Shown here: one piece after another, positions 48,531 to 61,364 of the stretch | How positions within the stretch are numbered: position 1 is the stretch's first letter | Layout: every line of letters starts with the position of its first letter | NCBI GenBank assembly: GCA_002021875.1 | Contig: CP018627.1 | Span: forward strand, 11,036,001 to 11,100,000 | Source of the DNA: Streptomyces hygroscopicus | Lineage (GTDB): Bacteria; Actinomycetota; Actinomycetes; Streptomycetales; Streptomycetaceae | Direction of reading: 5' to 3' | Length of the DNA: 64,000 nucleotides | Notes under the pieces: generated by a model | Seen by the model: the letters and a program-made list of their open reading frames with translations, nothing else | What the model was told of the DNA's origin: nothing | Databases searched by the model: none | Made by a program: the position numbers and the translations under genes

Positions 48531-49733
48531 ATGACCGCTGTCGACAACCAGATCCGCGCCTACCCGTTCGGCCCACAGCACGGACTCGACGAGGACCCCG
48601 CGTACGAAGAGGCCCGCCGTGCCGGGACGCTGACCAGGGTGCGCATGCCCTATGGCGGCCCGGGCTGGCTGGTCACCCGCTACGACGACGTCAAGGTCGT
48701 GCTCTCCGACCCCCGGTTCAGCCGCACGGCCACCCTGGGCAAGGACGTCGCACGCAGTACGCCCGCGATCGAGACCGACATGTCCATCCTCTCGATGGAC
48801 CCTCCCGACCACACGCGGCTGCGCAGGCTGGTGGCGCAGGCGTTCACCATGCGCCAGGTCGAGCGGCTGCGCCCGGCGATCGACGAGATCATCAACGATC
48901 TGCTCGACCGGATCGAGGCGGACGGCACCACGGCGGATCTGGCCCGGTCGCTCACCTGGCCGCTGCCGGTGCGAGTGATCTGCCAGCTGCTCGGTGTGCC
49001 GATCGCCGACCACGCGAGGTTCGCCCAGTGGACCGACGACATCATGTCGGTGGCCTCCGAGGACCTCGAACTGATCGTCAAGGCCAGGGATGGCCTCATC
49101 GCCTACCTCGCCGAGCTGATCGCCCAGCGCCGCGCCGAGCCCGCCGACGACCTGCTGAGCGGGCTGGTCCTGGCCAGGGACCAGGACGAGCGGCTCAGCG
49201 AGCAGGAACTCGTGGTGTTCGGCATGACCCTGCTGCTCGCCGGGCACGAGACCACGGCCAACCAGGTCGGCAACTTCCTCTACCTGCTGCTGAGCCACCC
49301 CGAACGGTGGCAGCGGCTGGTCGACGACCCGAGCCTGGTGCCCCAGGCCGTCGAGGAGCTTCTGCGCTACACCCCGCTCGCCGCGGCGGGCAACTTCCCC
49401 CGGATGGCCATCGAGGACGTCGAGCTGGGCGGCACCCTTGTCCGCGCGGGAGACGTGGTGGTCGTCCACATGGCCGCGGGCAACCGGGACGCGAGCGTGT
49501 TCGAGCGCCCCGACGAAATCGACTTCGACCGCGACGCGCGCGCCCACATCGCCTTCGGCCACGGCGCACACCACTGTCTGGGCGCCCAACTGGCCAGGGT
49601 GGAACTCCAGATGGTCCTCACCGCCCTGGTGCGCCGGTTCCCCGACCTGCGCCTGGCCGTCCCCGCCGACGAGGTGCCGTGGCGGACCGAACGACTCGTG
49701 AACGGCGTCAGCGCGCTACCGGTCACCTGGTGA
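48531..49733 (+). CDS. Cytochrome P450 (CYP107/CYP105-like), polyketide tailoring
   Basis: A 400-residue soluble bacterial P450. The ATG at 48531 has AAGGAG nine bases upstream; an in-frame ATG at 48504 precedes that site and was rejected. Landmarks: the I-helix oxygen-binding motif LLLAGHETTANQ (about residues 234-245), the ExxR motif in EELLRY (about 275-280), and the heme loop FGHGAHHCLG with Cys349 as axial ligand. Length and motifs are those of class I enzymes that take electrons from ferredoxin; no ferredoxin gene lies nearby. It sits between PKS genes on the same strand, 93 bp after one and 51 bp before the next, so it is co-transcribed. The role, by analogy, is hydroxylation or epoxidation of the polyketide. 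The position oxidised cannot be read from sequence. Confidence 0.95.
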   Translation: MTAVDNQIRAYPFGPQHGLDEDPAYEEARRAGTLTRVRMPYGGPGWLVTRYDDVKVVLSDPRFSRTATLGKDVARSTPAIETDMSILSMDPPDHTRLRRLVAQAFTMRQVERLRPAIDEIINDLLDRIEADGTTADLARSLTWPLPVRVICQLLGVPIADHARFAQWTDDIMSVASEDLELIVKARDGLIAYLAELIAQRRAEPADDLLSGLVLARDQDERLSEQELVVFGMTLLLAGHETTANQVGNFLYLLLSHPERWQRLVDDPSLVPQAVEELLRYTPLAAAGNFPRMAIEDVELGGTLVRAGDVVVVHMAAGNRDASVFERPDEIDFDRDARAHIAFGHGAHHCLGAQLARVELQMVLTALVRRFPDLRLAVPADEVPWRTERLVNGVSALPVTW

Positions 49734-49784
49734 CCCCGCGACCACGGCAACCAACACAGCACACGCGACCAAGGACTCGGGCGG

Positions 49785-52700
49785 ATGGCTGACCACGACA
49801 AGCTTCGCGACTATCTGCGGCTGGCGACCTCTGAGCTGCACACCTTGCGCACCCGCGTGCGCGAGCTGGAGTCCGCGGTACCGGAACCGGTCGCCATCGT
49901 GGGCATGGCCTGCCGGTATCCCGGCGGGGTCCGCACTCCCGAGGAGCTGTGGGACCTGGTGGCCGACGGGGTGGACGCCACCGCGGACTTCCCTGGCGAC
50001 CGCGGATGGCGGCTCGCCCCCGGCGACAGCCTGACCGAGCGCGGGGGCTTCCTCGACGACGCGGGCGATTTCGACCCGGCGTTCTTCGGGGTGTCCCCGC
50101 GTGAGGCACGGGGGATGGACCCGCAGCAGCGCCTCGCGCTGGAGGTGGCCTGGGAGTCGCTGGAAAACGCCGGAATACTCCCGGAGACGCTGCACGGCGG
50201 GTCGACGGGGGTGTTCGTCGGCGCTTCCTACCAGGGGTACGACACGCTTGCCGACGACACGTCGGAGGTCATGATCGGCAACGTGTCCAGCGTGATATCG
50301 GGGCGTATCGCCTACACGCTGGGTCTCGGGGGTCCGGCGCTCACCATCGACACCGCCTGCTCGTCCTCGCTGGTGGCGCTGCATCTGGCCTGCGAATCGC
50401 TGCGACGCGGGGAGTGCGATCTCGCCCTGGCCGGTGGCGTCGCGGTCCAGGCGCTTCCCGCGCTGTTCGTGGAGTTCTCGCGGCAGCGGGGGTTGGCGGT
50501 GGACGGTCGGTGCAAGTCGTTCGCGGAGGGTGCGGACGGCACTGGCTTCTCCGAGGGTGCGGGGTTGGTGGTGGTGCAGCGGTTGTCGGATGCGGTGGCT
50601 TGTGGGCGTCGGGTGTTGGCGGTGGTGCGGGGTTCTGCGGTGAATCAGGACGGGGCGTCGAATGGGTTGACGGCGCCGTCGGGTCCTGCGCAGGAGCGGG
50701 TGATTCGTGGGGCGTTGGCGTCGGGTGGGTTGTCGGTGGGGGATGTGGATGTGGTGGAGGGGCATGGGACGGGGACGGTGTTGGGGGATCCGATTGAGGC
50801 GGGTGCGTTGGTGCGGACGTATGGGGGCCGGTCGGGTGGTGGGCCGTTGTGGTTGGGGTCGGTGAAGTCGAATATCGGTCATTCGCAGGCGGCGGCGGGT
50901 GTGGCTGGTGTGATCAAGATGGTGATGGCGTTGCGGCATGGGGTGTTGCCGCGGTCGTTGCATGTGGATGCGCCGTCGTCGAAGGTCGAGTGGGGTTCGG
51001 TGCGGGTGCTGACCGAGGCCCGTGCGTGGCCGGAGGTGGACCGCCCACGCCGCGCCGCCGTCTCCTCCTTCGGAGTGTCGGGGACGAACGCGCACCTCGT
51101 CCTGGAGGAGGCGGCGGAGGAACCGGTTCGGGAGGCCCCGGTCGATGTCGATGTGCTGCCGTATCCCCTCTCCGCTCGCAACGACGCCGGAGTCCGGGAG
51201 CAGGCACGGCGGCTGCGCGGACACCTCGAACGCCATTCCGGTGTCTCCCTCGCGGATGTCGCCCACTCGCTCGCCACCACACGCACCGCGTTCGCGCACC
51301 GCGCGGTGGTGCTCGCCGCACGCCGCCCGGAACTGGCCGGACTGCTCGACGCCTGCGCCGCCAATGAGCCGCACAACGACGTGGTCACCGGGAAGGTCGT
51401 CTCCGAAGGCGGCCCCGTCTTCGTGTTTCCGGGGCAGGGGTCGCAGTGGGTGGGGATGGCGGTGGAGTTGCTGGGGTCTTCGCCGGTGTTCGCTGGGGCG
51501 ATGGAGGAGTGTGCGGGGGCGTTTGAGGGGTTGGTGGAGTGGTCGTTGGTTGAGGTGTTGGGGGATGAGGTGGCGTTGGGGCGGGTTGAGGTGGTGCAGC
51601 CGGTGTTGTTCGCGGTGATGGTGTCGTTGGCGCGGTTGTGGCGGTCTTTTGGGGTGGTGCCGTCCGCGGTGGTGGGTCATTCGCAGGGTGAGATCGCGGC
51701 GGCGTGTGTGGCGGGTGTGTTGTCGTTGGAGGACGCGGCACGTGTGGTGTGCGTGCGGTCGAGGCTGATCGCGGAGAAACTCGCCGGGCGTGGGGGAATG
51801 GTCTCGGTGGCGTTGCCTTTGGCCGAGGTGGAGGGGCTGGTGGCGTCGTTCGGTGAGGGGCTTGTGGTGGCGGCGGTGAATGGCCCTGAGTCGGTGGTGG
51901 TGTCGGGTACGCCGGAGGCGGTGGCGGCTTTGGTGGAGCGGGAGCCGCGGGCCCGGCGGATCGCGGTGGACTACGCCTCCCACTCCCCGATGGTCCAGGA
52001 CCTGTGCGAGGACGTGCTGAAGGCACTGGCGCCGATCGCCCCGGCCACGGGCACCGTCCCGGTCTACAGCTCGGTGACCGGTGGACTGGTCGACGGATCG
52101 ACCATGGGCGCGGAGTACTGGTTCGCCAATCTGCGGGAACCGGTGGACTTCACCGGGGCCGTGTCGGCGCTGCTGGCCGACGGCTTCCGGGCGTTCGTCG
52201 AGCTGAGTCCGCACCCGGTGCTGACCACGGCGGTCGAGCAGACCGCCACCGCCATGGACACCGAGATCGCCGTGGTGGGCACGTTGCGCAGGCAGTCCGG
52301 CGGGCAGACGCAGTTCCTGCGGGCCTTGGCCGGAGCCCACGTTTCCGGAGTCGAGGTGGACTGGAGCCCGGTGTTCCCCACCGCCGTCCGCCAGGTGGAA
52401 CTTCCCACGTACCCGTTCGCCAACGAACGGTTCTGGCTGGACGGAAGCTCCGCTCGCGGTGATGTGTCCACGGTCGGCCTGGCCGCGGTGGACCACGGGC
52501 TGCTCGGTGCGAGGGCGGACATGGCGGGTTCCGGCGAGATCGTGCTGTCCGGGGCGCTCTCGCTGCTGACGCATCCATGGCTGGCCGACCACACGGTGCG
52601 CGGCTCGGTGATCCTGCCCGGTGCCGCCTTCGTCGAGCTGGCCGTCCGGGCTGGCGACGAGGTCCGCCGCCCGGTCGTCGAGGAGCTCACCATCCACGCC

Positions 52701-54965
52701 CCGCTGGTGATCCCGGCGGGCGAGCGGGTCGATGTGCAGGTGTCGGTCACCGCCGACGGCCATGTCCAGGTCCACTCCCGTACGGCGGGTTCGGACTGGA
52801 CGTACCACGCGAGCGCGCTCACGACCGACCGCGCGGAGGAGGCCCAGGTCTGGCGGAGCTGGCCGCCGGAACCGGCGGAAGCGGTGGACACCGAGCGGTT
52901 CTACGACACGCTGGCGGGCGACGGCCTGGGGTACGGGCCGGCCTTCCGGGGCGTACGGGCCATGTGGCGGTCCGCGGACGCCTTCTACGCCGAGGTGGCG
53001 TTGCCCGACGAGGTGCAGGCGACCGCGTTCGTGCTGCACCCCGCGCTGCTCGACGCCGCGCTGCAGGTGATGGCCTTCGGAGCGGCGGAGTCCGGCCGCA
53101 CCTCCCTTCCCTTCGCCTGGTCGGGGGTTCGGGTACACGCCTCGGGGGCCCGGTCACTGCGGGTGCGCGTCGCCGCGTCGCCGTCCGGTGACATCTCGCT
53201 GCTGGCCACGGATCCGGCGAACGCACCGGTGGTCACCGTGGACCGCCTGCGCTCCCGTCCGCTCCGTACCGGCGAGTCCGGTCCGGCATTGGACGGACTG
53301 CTGTCCCGCCTCGACTGGACCCCCGTGGACAGCCCGTCGGCCGAGGACCCCGGCCCCGTCGTGATGTACGAATGCGAGGCCACGGACGCACCGGTCGAGG
53401 TGGCGGGCCGGGCACTGGAGGCCGTCCAGGGGTGGCTGCTGAACGAGGGCCGTCCGGACTCCCGTCTCGTCGTGGTGACGCGCGGCGCCGTGTCGACCGG
53501 TCCAGACGACGCCCTGTCCGCTCTCCAGCAGACACCGGTCTGGGGCCTGGTGCGCTCGGCGCAGACCGAACACCCCGGGCGGCTGGTCCTCGTCGACATC
53601 GACGACGAGTCCGCCGACGCCTTGCCCGCCGCCCTCGCGACCGGTGAGCCGCAGCTCGCCCTGCGCCGCGGCGCGGTCCTGGCCCCCCGGCTCGTGCCCG
53701 CCCGGAGCGACGGTGACATCCCGCGGCTCCCGGCCGAATCGACAGTCCTCGTCACCGGCGGCACCAGTGGACTGGGCGCCCTTGTGGCGCGGCATCTGGC
53801 CGGGACGCACGGGGTCCGTCACCTGGTCCTCGTCAGCCGCTCCGGACCGCGGGCCGACGGTGTGGCAGAGCTGGTCGCCGAACTCGGTGCACTGGGTGCG
53901 ACGGCCGACGTGGTGGCCTGCGACATCGCCGACCGGGACCAGGTCCGGGCGCTGCTCGACGGCATCGACGAGTTCCCGCTCGCCGGTGTCGTACACGCCG
54001 CGGCCGTGCTCGACGACGGAATCGTCACCTCGATGACCCCGGACCGGCTTCGCACCGTCGCCGCACCGAAGATCGATGGGGCATTGAACCTGCACCGGCT
54101 GACCGAGGGCATGGACCTCGCGCTGTTCGTGTTGTTCTCCTCGGCGGCGGGCATCCTCGGCTCTCCGGGGCAGGCCAACTACGCGGCGGCCAACACCTTC
54201 CTCGACGCGCTCGCCACCCAGCGGCGTGCGACCGGCCTCACCGGGCACTCCCTCGCCTGGGGCCTGTGGGAACAGGCGACAACGCTGACCGCCCCGGTCA
54301 AGGGCACCCGCCCCCAGGCCGCCGTCGGCGCCCTGTCCACGGCCGAGGGCCTGGCGCTGTTCGACCGTGCGCTGGCCGGTACCGACCCGGTGACGGTGCC
54401 CGCGCGCAGGGCACCGGCCGCCCGTGGCCCCCTGCGACCGACCGCCGCGGTCGCGGTCGCCGAGCCGGACTTCGCCGCCCGGATGGGCGCTTTGAGCCCG
54501 GCCGAGCGCAAACGGGAACTGCTGAGGCTGGTACGCGAGCAGGCCGCGGCCGTCCTCGGATTCGCCCGGCGCGACGAGATCGACCCCCAACGGCCCTTCC
54601 TCAACGCCGGATTCGACTCGCTCACCGCCGTGGATCTGCGAAACCGGCTCAACACGGTCACCGGCCTGCGGCTGCCACCCGCCACGACTTTCGACTTCCC
54701 CACCCCCGACGCCCTCGCCGGGAAGATGGCCGAGGAACTGGCCTCGGAGACCGGCACCGAGCAGGCGCTGCTGGCCGCGCTCGACCAGCTCGAGGCGGCA
54801 CTCGCCGCGCCGTCGACCGACGGGGCGCTGCGCACCGTCCTGGCCGACCGCCTGGCCCGGCTGCAGGCGCACAGCGCACCGGCCCGGCAGCCCGCCGCGG
54901 AGCTGCGGACGGCGAGCGCCGGGGAGCTCCTCGACTTCATCCACAACGAACTCGGCATGAAGTAG
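49785..54965 (+). CDS. Type I PKS: module 7 KS-AT-DH-KR-ACP
   Basis: A 1,726-residue single-module PKS. The ATG at 49785 has AAGGA about nine bases upstream. Approximate domains: docking helix 1-32 ([19 protein letters not shown]), KS 33-455, AT 545-836, DH 899-1166, KR 1319-1502, ACP 1575-1652 ([10 protein letters not shown]), tail [16 protein letters not shown] has TACSSS, but the first His-containing motif reads VEGHGTGT instead of the usual VEAHGTGT, a change shared with module 8. AT has GHSQG and YASH (methylmalonyl). DH keeps [10 protein letters not shown] and LLDAALQ. KR keeps [17 protein letters not shown] and ANYAAAN. The expected result is an alpha-methyl alkene. The KS C-terminal half is almost identical in DNA to module 8, and the AT belongs to the shared tract family, so this gene is strongly mosaic. 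Confidence 0.96.
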   Translation: MADHDKLRDYLRLATSELHTLRTRVRELESAVPEPVAIVGMACRYPGGVRTPEELWDLVADGVDATADFPGDRGWRLAPGDSLTERGGFLDDAGDFDPAFFGVSPREARGMDPQQRLALEVAWESLENAGILPETLHGGSTGVFVGASYQGYDTLADDTSEVMIGNVSSVISGRIAYTLGLGGPALTIDTACSSSLVALHLACESLRRGECDLALAGGVAVQALPALFVEFSRQRGLAVDGRCKSFAEGADGTGFSEGAGLVVVQRLSDAVACGRRVLAVVRGSAVNQDGASNGLTAPSGPAQERVIRGALASGGLSVGDVDVVEGHGTGTVLGDPIEAGALVRTYGGRSGGGPLWLGSVKSNIGHSQAAAGVAGVIKMVMALRHGVLPRSLHVDAPSSKVEWGSVRVLTEARAWPEVDRPRRAAVSSFGVSGTNAHLVLEEAAEEPVREAPVDVDVLPYPLSARNDAGVREQARRLRGHLERHSGVSLADVAHSLATTRTAFAHRAVVLAARRPELAGLLDACAANEPHNDVVTGKVVSEGGPVFVFPGQGSQWVGMAVELLGSSPVFAGAMEECAGAFEGLVEWSLVEVLGDEVALGRVEVVQPVLFAVMVSLARLWRSFGVVPSAVVGHSQGEIAAACVAGVLSLEDAARVVCVRSRLIAEKLAGRGGMVSVALPLAEVEGLVASFGEGLVVAAVNGPESVVVSGTPEAVAALVEREPRARRIAVDYASHSPMVQDLCEDVLKALAPIAPATGTVPVYSSVTGGLVDGSTMGAEYWFANLREPVDFTGAVSALLADGFRAFVELSPHPVLTTAVEQTATAMDTEIAVVGTLRRQSGGQTQFLRALAGAHVSGVEVDWSPVFPTAVRQVELPTYPFANERFWLDGSSARGDVSTVGLAAVDHGLLGARADMAGSGEIVLSGALSLLTHPWLADHTVRGSVILPGAAFVELAVRAGDEVRRPVVEELTIHAPLVIPAGERVDVQVSVTADGHVQVHSRTAGSDWTYHASALTTDRAEEAQVWRSWPPEPAEAVDTERFYDTLAGDGLGYGPAFRGVRAMWRSADAFYAEVALPDEVQATAFVLHPALLDAALQVMAFGAAESGRTSLPFAWSGVRVHASGARSLRVRVAASPSGDISLLATDPANAPVVTVDRLRSRPLRTGESGPALDGLLSRLDWTPVDSPSAEDPGPVVMYECEATDAPVEVAGRALEAVQGWLLNEGRPDSRLVVVTRGAVSTGPDDALSALQQTPVWGLVRSAQTEHPGRLVLVDIDDESADALPAALATGEPQLALRRGAVLAPRLVPARSDGDIPRLPAESTVLVTGGTSGLGALVARHLAGTHGVRHLVLVSRSGPRADGVAELVAELGALGATADVVACDIADRDQVRALLDGIDEFPLAGVVHAAAVLDDGIVTSMTPDRLRTVAAPKIDGALNLHRLTEGMDLALFVLFSSAAGILGSPGQANYAAANTFLDALATQRRATGLTGHSLAWGLWEQATTLTAPVKGTRPQAAVGALSTAEGLALFDRALAGTDPVTVPARRAPAARGPLRPTAAVAVAEPDFAARMGALSPAERKRELLRLVREQAAAVLGFARRDEIDPQRPFLNAGFDSLTAVDLRNRLNTVTGLRLPPATTFDFPTPDALAGKMAEELASETGTEQALLAALDQLEAALAAPSTDGALRTVLADRLARLQAHSAPARQPAAELRTASAGELLDFIHNELGMK
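50466..51073 (+). repeat. KS sequence tract shared with module 8, copy 1
   Basis: 608 bp aligned without gaps (offset 5,260) to 55726-56333. After about 50550 I count a single mismatch in roughly 520 bases. The tract is rich in gtg, ttg and ggg codons, unlike the C-ending codons around it. It ends sharply at the FGxSGTNAH region. Confidence 0.95.
51420..51992 (+). repeat. AT sequence tract, copy 4 (module 7)
   Basis: Fourth copy of the G-rich AT core, from [13 protein letters not shown] to YASHSP. It begins and ends abruptly at conserved motifs; flanking linker and AT C-terminal sequence return to ordinary C-ending codon use. Confidence 0.9.
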
Positions 54966-55002
54966 AGCCCTTCCCGCCACTCTCACAGACAGGTCCCGTG
55001 TC

Positions 55003-58000
55003 ATGCCGAACGAGGAAGAACTGCTCAATCACCTGCGCTGGGTCACGGCCGAGCTGCACGAGACCCGGCAGCGTCTGCAGGAGCGCGAGTCGGCCGCCCG
55101 TGAACCCCTCGCGATCGTGGGCATGTCGTGCCGCTATCCCGGCGGGATCAGCTCACCCGAGCAACTGTGGCAGCTCGTCATCGACGAACGCGACGCCATC
55201 ACCTCACTGCCGACCGACCGGGGCTGGGCCCTGGAAGGGCTCTTGGACGACGACCCCGCCAGCCGCGGCAAGTCCTACGTCGCACGCGGCGGCTTCCTCA
55301 CCGATGGCGACTGGTTCGACGCCGAGCACTTCGGCATGTCGCCCAGGGAGGCGCTGGCCACCGACCCGCAACACCGGGTGCTGCTCGAACTGGCGTGGGA
55401 GGCCCTGGAGCGGTCGGGCATCGCCCCCGACTCGCTGCGTGGCAGCCGGACCGGTGTGTTCACCGGCGTCATGTACCACAACTACGCCGACCGCCTGACC
55501 AGGCCGCCCGAGGAGCTGGAGGGCTATCTCGGCACCGGCAACTCCGGTGGCGTCGCCTCCGGCCGGATCGCCTACAGCCTGGGCCTGGAAGGGCCCGCCA
55601 TGACACTCGACACCACCTGCTCGTCCTCGCTGGTGGCGCTGCACCTGGCGGGCGACTCGCTGCGCAAGGGCGAATGCGACCTCGCCCTCGTGGGCGGAGC
55701 GACGCAGATGTTCACGCCCGCCGCCTTCGTGGAGTTCTCGCGGCAGCGGGGGTTGGCGGTGGATGGCCGGTGCAAGTCGTTCGCGGAGGCCGCGGATGGC
55801 ACCGGCTGGTCCGAGGGTGCGGGGTTGGTGGTGGTGCAGCGGTTGTCGGATGCGGTGGCTTGTGGGCGTCGGGTGTTGGCGGTGGTGCGGGGTTCTGCGG
55901 TGAATCAGGATGGGGCGTCGAATGGGTTGACGGCGCCGTCGGGTCCTGCGCAGGAGCGGGTGATTCGTGGGGCGTTGGCGTCGGGTGGGTTGTCGGTGGG
56001 GGATGTGGATGTGGTGGAGGGGCATGGGACGGGGACGGTGTTGGGGGATCCGATTGAGGCGGGTGCGTTGGTGCGGACGTATGGGGGCCGGTCGGGTGGT
56101 GGGCCGTTGTGGTTGGGGTCGGTGAAGTCGAATATCGGTCATTCGCAGGCGGCGGCGGGTGTGGCTGGTGTGATCAAGATGGTGATGGCGTTGCGGCATG
56201 GGGTGTTGCCGCGGTCGTTGCATGTGGATGCGCCGTCGTCGAAGGTCGAGTGGGGTTCGGTGCGGGTGCTGACCGAGGCCCGTGCGTGGCCGGAGGTGGA
56301 CCGCCCACGCCGCGCCGCCGTCTCCTCCTTCGGCGCGTCCGGCACGAACGCACACCTGATCCTCGAGGAGTTCGAGCACGAACCCGTTGCGCCGCCCGAG
56401 GCCACGGACATGGTGATGCCGCTGGTGCTCTCGGCGAGCACCCCGGCCGCGCTGCGGGCCCAGGCGGAAGGGTTGCTCGATGCCACAGGCCGCCACGACC
56501 TGACCGACCTCGCCCGTGCGCTGTGCACCACCAGGGCGGCTCTGCGCTCTCGCGCGGTCGTGGTCGCGGGCACCCCCGCCGAGGCACGCACCGCCTTGCG
56601 CGCCCTGGCCGACGGGCAGCCCAGCGGCGCCGTCGTCACGGACACCGCGCGTGTGTCCGCACACGACGTCGTCTTCGTGTTTCCGGGACAGGGGTCGCAG
56701 TGGGTGGGGATGGCGGTGGAGTTGCTGGGGTCTTCGCCGGTGTTCGCCGCGGCGATGGAGGAGTGTGCGGGGGCGTTTGAGGGGTTGGTGGAGTGGTCGT
56801 TGGTTGAGGTGCTGGGGGATGAGGTGGCGTTGGGGCGGGTTGAGGTGGTGCAGCCGGTGTTGTTCGCGGTGATGGTGTCGTTGGCGCGGTTGTGGCGGTC
56901 GTTCGGGGTGGTGCCGTCCGCGGTGGTGGGCCATTCGCAGGGGGAGATCGCGGCGGCGTGTGTGGCGGGTGTGTTGTCGTTGGAGGACGCGGCGCGGGTG
57001 GTGTGCGTGCGGTCGAAGCTGATCGCGGAGAAACTCGCCGGGCGTGGGGGAATGGTCTCGGTCCCGCTCGGCTTGGCGGAAGCGACCGACCTGGTCGCCT
57101 CCCGGTCCAAAGAGCTGGAGATCGCCGCGGTCAACGGCCCGCAGTCGGTGGTCGTGTCCGGCGCGCCCGAGGATCTCGACGACCTGATGTCCCACTGCGA
57201 ACGAGAAGGAGTGCGGGCCCGCCGGATCGAGGTGGACTACGCCTCCCACACCGCACAGGTCGACCCGCTCGCCGACGATCTGCTGCGCGCGCTGAAGACC
57301 GTGACCCCCGGACAGGCCGAAGTGCCGTTCTTCTCCACCGTGACCGGGCGGTTCGAGTCCGGGACCGCGCTGGACGCCGAGTACTGGCTGCGCAATCTGC
57401 GCCGCCCGGTGCGCCTCGACTCCGCCGTACGCGGCCTCGCCGACGAGGGCTTCGACGCCTTCGTGGAGGTCAGCAGCCATCCCGTGGTGATGCCCGGGGT
57501 GCAGGACACCCTCGCCGAGATGGACGCTCCCGCGACAACGGTGGGCACGCTGCGCCGCGGCTCCGGTGGCATGGACCAGTTTCTGCGCTCGGTGGCCGCG
57601 GTGTTCGCGGCCGGCGCGGCGGTCGACTTCAGCCCGTTGTGGGCAGACCGCGCCCCCGTCTTCGTCGACCTGCCCACCTACGCCTTCCAGCGCGAGCGCT
57701 ACTGGCTCACCGACGCCGGACACGGCGGCGACGTGTCCGCGGTCGGCCTGACCGGTGCCGGGCACGGCCTGCTCGGTGCGGTCCTGGAGGTCGCCGAGAC
57801 CGGCGGCGCCATGCTGACCGGCTCGTTGTCCATCGACTCCCACCCCTGGCTGGTCGACCACGCCGTGCTCGGCTCGGTGATGTTCCCCGGCGCGGGCTTC
57901 GTGGAGATGGTGCTCAGGGCGGCGGACGAGACCGGCTGCGGGCGCGTCGAGGAACTGACCCTGCACACACCGCTGGTGTTCGACGGCCACGAGCGGGTCG

Positions 58001-61000
58001 ACGTCCAGGTGGCGGTGGGAGGCGACCGCGAGGGGCGTCGTGAGGTGACGGTGCACTCGCGCGCGGCGGGCACCACGACGGGCTGGGTGTTGCACGCGAC
58101 CGCGACCGTGGCCCGCGAGCCCGCCGCCGGAGGGCCGCGGTGGGAGGCGTGGCCGCCCGCGGGCGCCGTCGAGGCGGACCTCGGCGACTTCTACGCCGCC
58201 CTCGCGGAGGACGGGCTCGTGTACGGGCCGGTGTTCCAGGGCGTGCGGCGGGTGTGGCTCGACGGGGACGTACGCTATGCCGAGATAGCCCTGCCGGAAG
58301 CGGCCTCCCCCGAAGACTTCGTGCTCCACCCGGTCCTGCTGGACTCGGCGCTGCAGGTGATGGCACACGGAAGCCTGGCGGAGGGCCGGACGTTTCTGCC
58401 GTTCACCTGGTCGGACATCTCCGTGTCCGCGTCCGGCGCCCGCGCGCTGCGCGTACGGATGGAGCCGCGGGGCACCGACAGCGTGTCGGTCCTGGCCGCC
58501 GACTCCGCGAACGTCCCCGTCCTGACCATCGGCGAGGTCGTCACCAGGATGGTCTCCGGGGGCAGGCCGGTCTCCACGCACCGCGGGCGGACCGCGAAGC
58601 TGCTGCGCGTCGACTGGACGCAGACGCCCGCGGCCACGTCACCCCCGCCGAGGACGGCCGTCCTGTCCGACCGCCCGGAGTCCGGCCGGTGTCTCTTCGA
58701 CGGCCTGGACGCCGACCGGTATGCCGGTGTGGAGGCGCTGGCCGCCACGATGGGCACCGCGCCCGCCCCCGGCGTCGCCCTGCTGAGTCTTGTGCCGCGG
58801 CCCGGCGACACGACGGCCGCCGCGTACGAACTCACCGAGCGTGCCAGGGCCGCGGTCCAGTCATGGCTGTCCGACGACAGGTTCGCCGCCGTGACGCTCG
58901 CATTGGTGACGGTAGGGGCGTTCCCGGTCGGCCAGCGCCGCGCGCCCGACCCGGCCGCCGCGGCCGCCGCCGGGTTCGTTCGTTCGGCGCAGAGCGAGCA
59001 CCCGGGCCGTTTCCTGGTCATCGACCTCGATCCCGACGCCGACCCGCCGCAGGTGCCACCTGCCGCCCTCGTCGGCGACGAACCCGTCGTCGCCGTGCGG
59101 GGCGACCGGCTGTTCGCCCCCCGCCTCACGGAGGACGACACCCTGCCCGTCCTCACCCCGCCGCCGGACACCGAGGCGTGGAGCGTGGACCTGAACTCCG
59201 CGGACAACCTGGACGGCTTGGGCATCGTGCCCGCCCCCGGTGTGCTGGCACCGCTGGCGGAGGGCGAGGTCCGCCTGTCCGTGCGCGCCATGGGCGTGAA
59301 CTTCCGGGAAGTCCTCGTCGCACTCGACATGGTGCCCGGCGGGGACCGGCCCGAAGGGGGCGAGGCGGCAGGCGTGATCGCCGAGATCGGACCGGGCGTC
59401 ACCGGATTCTCGGTCGGCGACCGGGTGATGGGCCTGGTCACCGGCGCCTACGCCGGGCCGGTCGCGGTGGCCGATCACCGCACGCTGGCGCCGCTGCCCG
59501 CCGGCTGGACGTTCGCCCAGGGAGCGGCGGTGCCCGTCGCCTTCCTCACCGCCTACTACGGGCTGACCGACCTTGGGGGTGTCCGGCCCGGTGACCGGGT
59601 GCTGATCCATGCGGCGGCCGGCGGTGTCGGCATGGCCGCGGTGCAGATCGCACGGCACCTGGGGGCCGAGGTGTTCGCCACCGCCCACCCCACGAAGTGG
59701 CGCGATGTGCGGGCCGGCGGCGTCGACCCCTCCCACCTGGCGTCCTCGCGGACCACACGGTTCGAGGACGCCTTCCGCCCGGCGCTCGGCGGGCACGGGA
59801 TCGATGTCGTACTGAACTCGCTGGCAGGCGAATTCATCGACGCCTCCTTGCGGCTGACCGCCGACGGAGGCCGGTTCCTGGAGATGGGCAAGACCGATAT
59901 CCGGGACGCCGACGAGATCGGCCCGCGCCACCCTGCCGTGCGCTACCGGGCGTTCGATCTGCTCGACGCCGGTCCCGACCGCATCCGGACCATGCTGGCC
60001 GAGCTGGCCGCCCTGATCGAGCGGGGCGCCCTGACGCCGCTGCCGGTCCGGGCCTGGGACGTCCGCCGCGCCGCGGAGGCGTTCCGGTACGTCAGCCAGG
60101 CGCGCCACGTCGGCAAGGTCGCGCTGACCGTGCCCCGGCCGTGGGATCCGGCGGGGACGGTGCTGCTCACCGGCGCGAGCGGCACACTGGGCGGCACGCT
60201 CGCCCGGCACCTGGTCGCCGAGCGCGGTGTCCGGCACCTGCTGCTGCTCAGCCGGCGGGGGAAGGACGCGGAGGCGGCGGCCGGGCTGGAGGCGGAACTC
60301 ACCGCCCTCGGCGCGTCCTCGGTGACCTTCGCCGCCTGCGACGTCGCCGACCGGGCGGCCGTGCGCGAGGTCCTGGCCGCGATACCGCCACAGTGCCCGC
60401 TCACCGCCGTCGTGCACGCCGCCGGTGCCCTCAGCGACGGCCTGGTCGGCTCGCTCGGCCGGGCGGACGTCGACGCGGTCTTCCGCCCCAAGGTCGACGG
60501 CGCCGCGGTACTCGACGAGCTGACCCGCTCCGACGACCTCGCCGGCTTTGTGCTGTTCTCCTCGGCCGCGGGCGTCACCGGCAACGCCGGGCAGGCGAAC
60601 TACGCCGCCGCCAACGCGTTCCTCGACACACTGGCCGGACGCAGGGCCGCCGAGGGCCTGCCCGCGCAGTCGCTGGCCTGGGGGCTCTGGGCGGACACCA
60701 GCGAGCTGACCGCCACGCTCAGCGAAACCGGCCGGGCCAGGATCGCCCGCTCGGGTGTCCGCGCGCTGCCCGCGGCGACCGCGCTGGACCTGTTCGACCA
60801 GGCGCTCTCCCGTGACGAGGCGCTGCTGCTGCCCATCGACGTCGACCCGTCCGGCGAGACGGAGTTGCCGCCGCTGTGGCGCAACCTGGTGCGCCGCCGG
60901 GTCCGCCGGGTGGTCGCCGCGACGCCGGTCGCCGAGACCTCGACCGCCGAGCTGCTGGCCGGTGTTCCCGCCGCCGAGCGGGTGCGAGTCCTCACCGACC

Positions 61001-61359
61001 TGGTGTGCGCGCATACGGCCGCTGTCCTCGGGCTCACCACCGACCGGGTGGAACCGCTGCGGGCGTTCAGCGAGATCGGCTTCGACTCGCTCAGCGCCGT
61101 CGAACTGCGCAACCGCCTCAACTCGGCGACAGGGCTCCGGCTGCCCGCCACGACGGTGTTCAGCCACCCCAGCCCTCAGGCGCTTGCCCGGAAGCTGGCC
61201 ACCGAGCTGTTTCCCGAGGCCGACGCGGCTTCGGAGGAGGCCGGGGCGGAGCACCAGCGCGAGGGGGCGCTGACCGACGTGGACATCGACGGCCTCGACG
61301 TGGAGGAGCTGATGTCCCTCGCGCTCGGCACGGCCGACCCGCACACCTCCGAAGGATGA
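55003..61359 (+). CDS. Type I PKS: module 8 KS-AT-DH-ER-KR-ACP (fully reducing)
   Basis: A 2,118-residue single-module PKS starting 37 bp after the previous stop; its ribosome site is weak. Approximate domains: docking helix 1-32 ([19 protein letters not shown]), KS 33-455, AT 556-853, DH 915-1185, ER 1393-1711, KR 1716-1906, ACP 1995-2066 ([10 protein letters not shown]), tail. The KS active site is TTCSSS, with Thr where other modules have Ala. AT has GHSQG and YASH (methylmalonyl). DH keeps [10 protein letters not shown] and LLDSALQ. ER has [15 protein letters not shown] with Val (ALDMV) at the stereochemical marker position. KR keeps [14 protein letters not shown] and ANYAAAN; its LDD is replaced by LSD. 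All reductive steps look possible. The tail ends [14 protein letters not shown], the same class as the first PKS and unlike genes two to five, predicting a handover to the next gene's matching N-terminus. Confidence 0.96.
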   Translation: MPNEEELLNHLRWVTAELHETRQRLQERESAAREPLAIVGMSCRYPGGISSPEQLWQLVIDERDAITSLPTDRGWALEGLLDDDPASRGKSYVARGGFLTDGDWFDAEHFGMSPREALATDPQHRVLLELAWEALERSGIAPDSLRGSRTGVFTGVMYHNYADRLTRPPEELEGYLGTGNSGGVASGRIAYSLGLEGPAMTLDTTCSSSLVALHLAGDSLRKGECDLALVGGATQMFTPAAFVEFSRQRGLAVDGRCKSFAEAADGTGWSEGAGLVVVQRLSDAVACGRRVLAVVRGSAVNQDGASNGLTAPSGPAQERVIRGALASGGLSVGDVDVVEGHGTGTVLGDPIEAGALVRTYGGRSGGGPLWLGSVKSNIGHSQAAAGVAGVIKMVMALRHGVLPRSLHVDAPSSKVEWGSVRVLTEARAWPEVDRPRRAAVSSFGASGTNAHLILEEFEHEPVAPPEATDMVMPLVLSASTPAALRAQAEGLLDATGRHDLTDLARALCTTRAALRSRAVVVAGTPAEARTALRALADGQPSGAVVTDTARVSAHDVVFVFPGQGSQWVGMAVELLGSSPVFAAAMEECAGAFEGLVEWSLVEVLGDEVALGRVEVVQPVLFAVMVSLARLWRSFGVVPSAVVGHSQGEIAAACVAGVLSLEDAARVVCVRSKLIAEKLAGRGGMVSVPLGLAEATDLVASRSKELEIAAVNGPQSVVVSGAPEDLDDLMSHCEREGVRARRIEVDYASHTAQVDPLADDLLRALKTVTPGQAEVPFFSTVTGRFESGTALDAEYWLRNLRRPVRLDSAVRGLADEGFDAFVEVSSHPVVMPGVQDTLAEMDAPATTVGTLRRGSGGMDQFLRSVAAVFAAGAAVDFSPLWADRAPVFVDLPTYAFQRERYWLTDAGHGGDVSAVGLTGAGHGLLGAVLEVAETGGAMLTGSLSIDSHPWLVDHAVLGSVMFPGAGFVEMVLRAADETGCGRVEELTLHTPLVFDGHERVDVQVAVGGDREGRREVTVHSRAAGTTTGWVLHATATVAREPAAGGPRWEAWPPAGAVEADLGDFYAALAEDGLVYGPVFQGVRRVWLDGDVRYAEIALPEAASPEDFVLHPVLLDSALQVMAHGSLAEGRTFLPFTWSDISVSASGARALRVRMEPRGTDSVSVLAADSANVPVLTIGEVVTRMVSGGRPVSTHRGRTAKLLRVDWTQTPAATSPPPRTAVLSDRPESGRCLFDGLDADRYAGVEALAATMGTAPAPGVALLSLVPRPGDTTAAAYELTERARAAVQSWLSDDRFAAVTLALVTVGAFPVGQRRAPDPAAAAAAGFVRSAQSEHPGRFLVIDLDPDADPPQVPPAALVGDEPVVAVRGDRLFAPRLTEDDTLPVLTPPPDTEAWSVDLNSADNLDGLGIVPAPGVLAPLAEGEVRLSVRAMGVNFREVLVALDMVPGGDRPEGGEAAGVIAEIGPGVTGFSVGDRVMGLVTGAYAGPVAVADHRTLAPLPAGWTFAQGAAVPVAFLTAYYGLTDLGGVRPGDRVLIHAAAGGVGMAAVQIARHLGAEVFATAHPTKWRDVRAGGVDPSHLASSRTTRFEDAFRPALGGHGIDVVLNSLAGEFIDASLRLTADGGRFLEMGKTDIRDADEIGPRHPAVRYRAFDLLDAGPDRIRTMLAELAALIERGALTPLPVRAWDVRRAAEAFRYVSQARHVGKVALTVPRPWDPAGTVLLTGASGTLGGTLARHLVAERGVRHLLLLSRRGKDAEAAAGLEAELTALGASSVTFAACDVADRAAVREVLAAIPPQCPLTAVVHAAGALSDGLVGSLGRADVDAVFRPKVDGAAVLDELTRSDDLAGFVLFSSAAGVTGNAGQANYAAANAFLDTLAGRRAAEGLPAQSLAWGLWADTSELTATLSETGRARIARSGVRALPAATALDLFDQALSRDEALLLPIDVDPSGETELPPLWRNLVRRRVRRVVAATPVAETSTAELLAGVPAAERVRVLTDLVCAHTAAVLGLTTDRVEPLRAFSEIGFDSLSAVELRNRLNSATGLRLPATTVFSHPSPQALARKLATELFPEADAASEEAGAEHQREGALTDVDIDGLDVEELMSLALGTADPHTSEG
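55726..56333 (+). repeat. KS sequence tract shared with module 7, copy 2
   Basis: Gap-free partner of 50466-51073. The first 80 bases hold most of the differences; the rest is essentially identical, including synonymous sites, which indicates recent conversion or duplication. Confidence 0.95.
56674..57061 (+). repeat. AT sequence tract, copy 5 (module 8)
   Basis: Fifth and shortest copy of the AT core. It stops at the GRGGMVSVP block; beyond that the AT continues with unrelated synonymous usage and different residues, giving a clear recombination boundary. Confidence 0.9.
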
Positions 61360-61364
61360 CCGAC

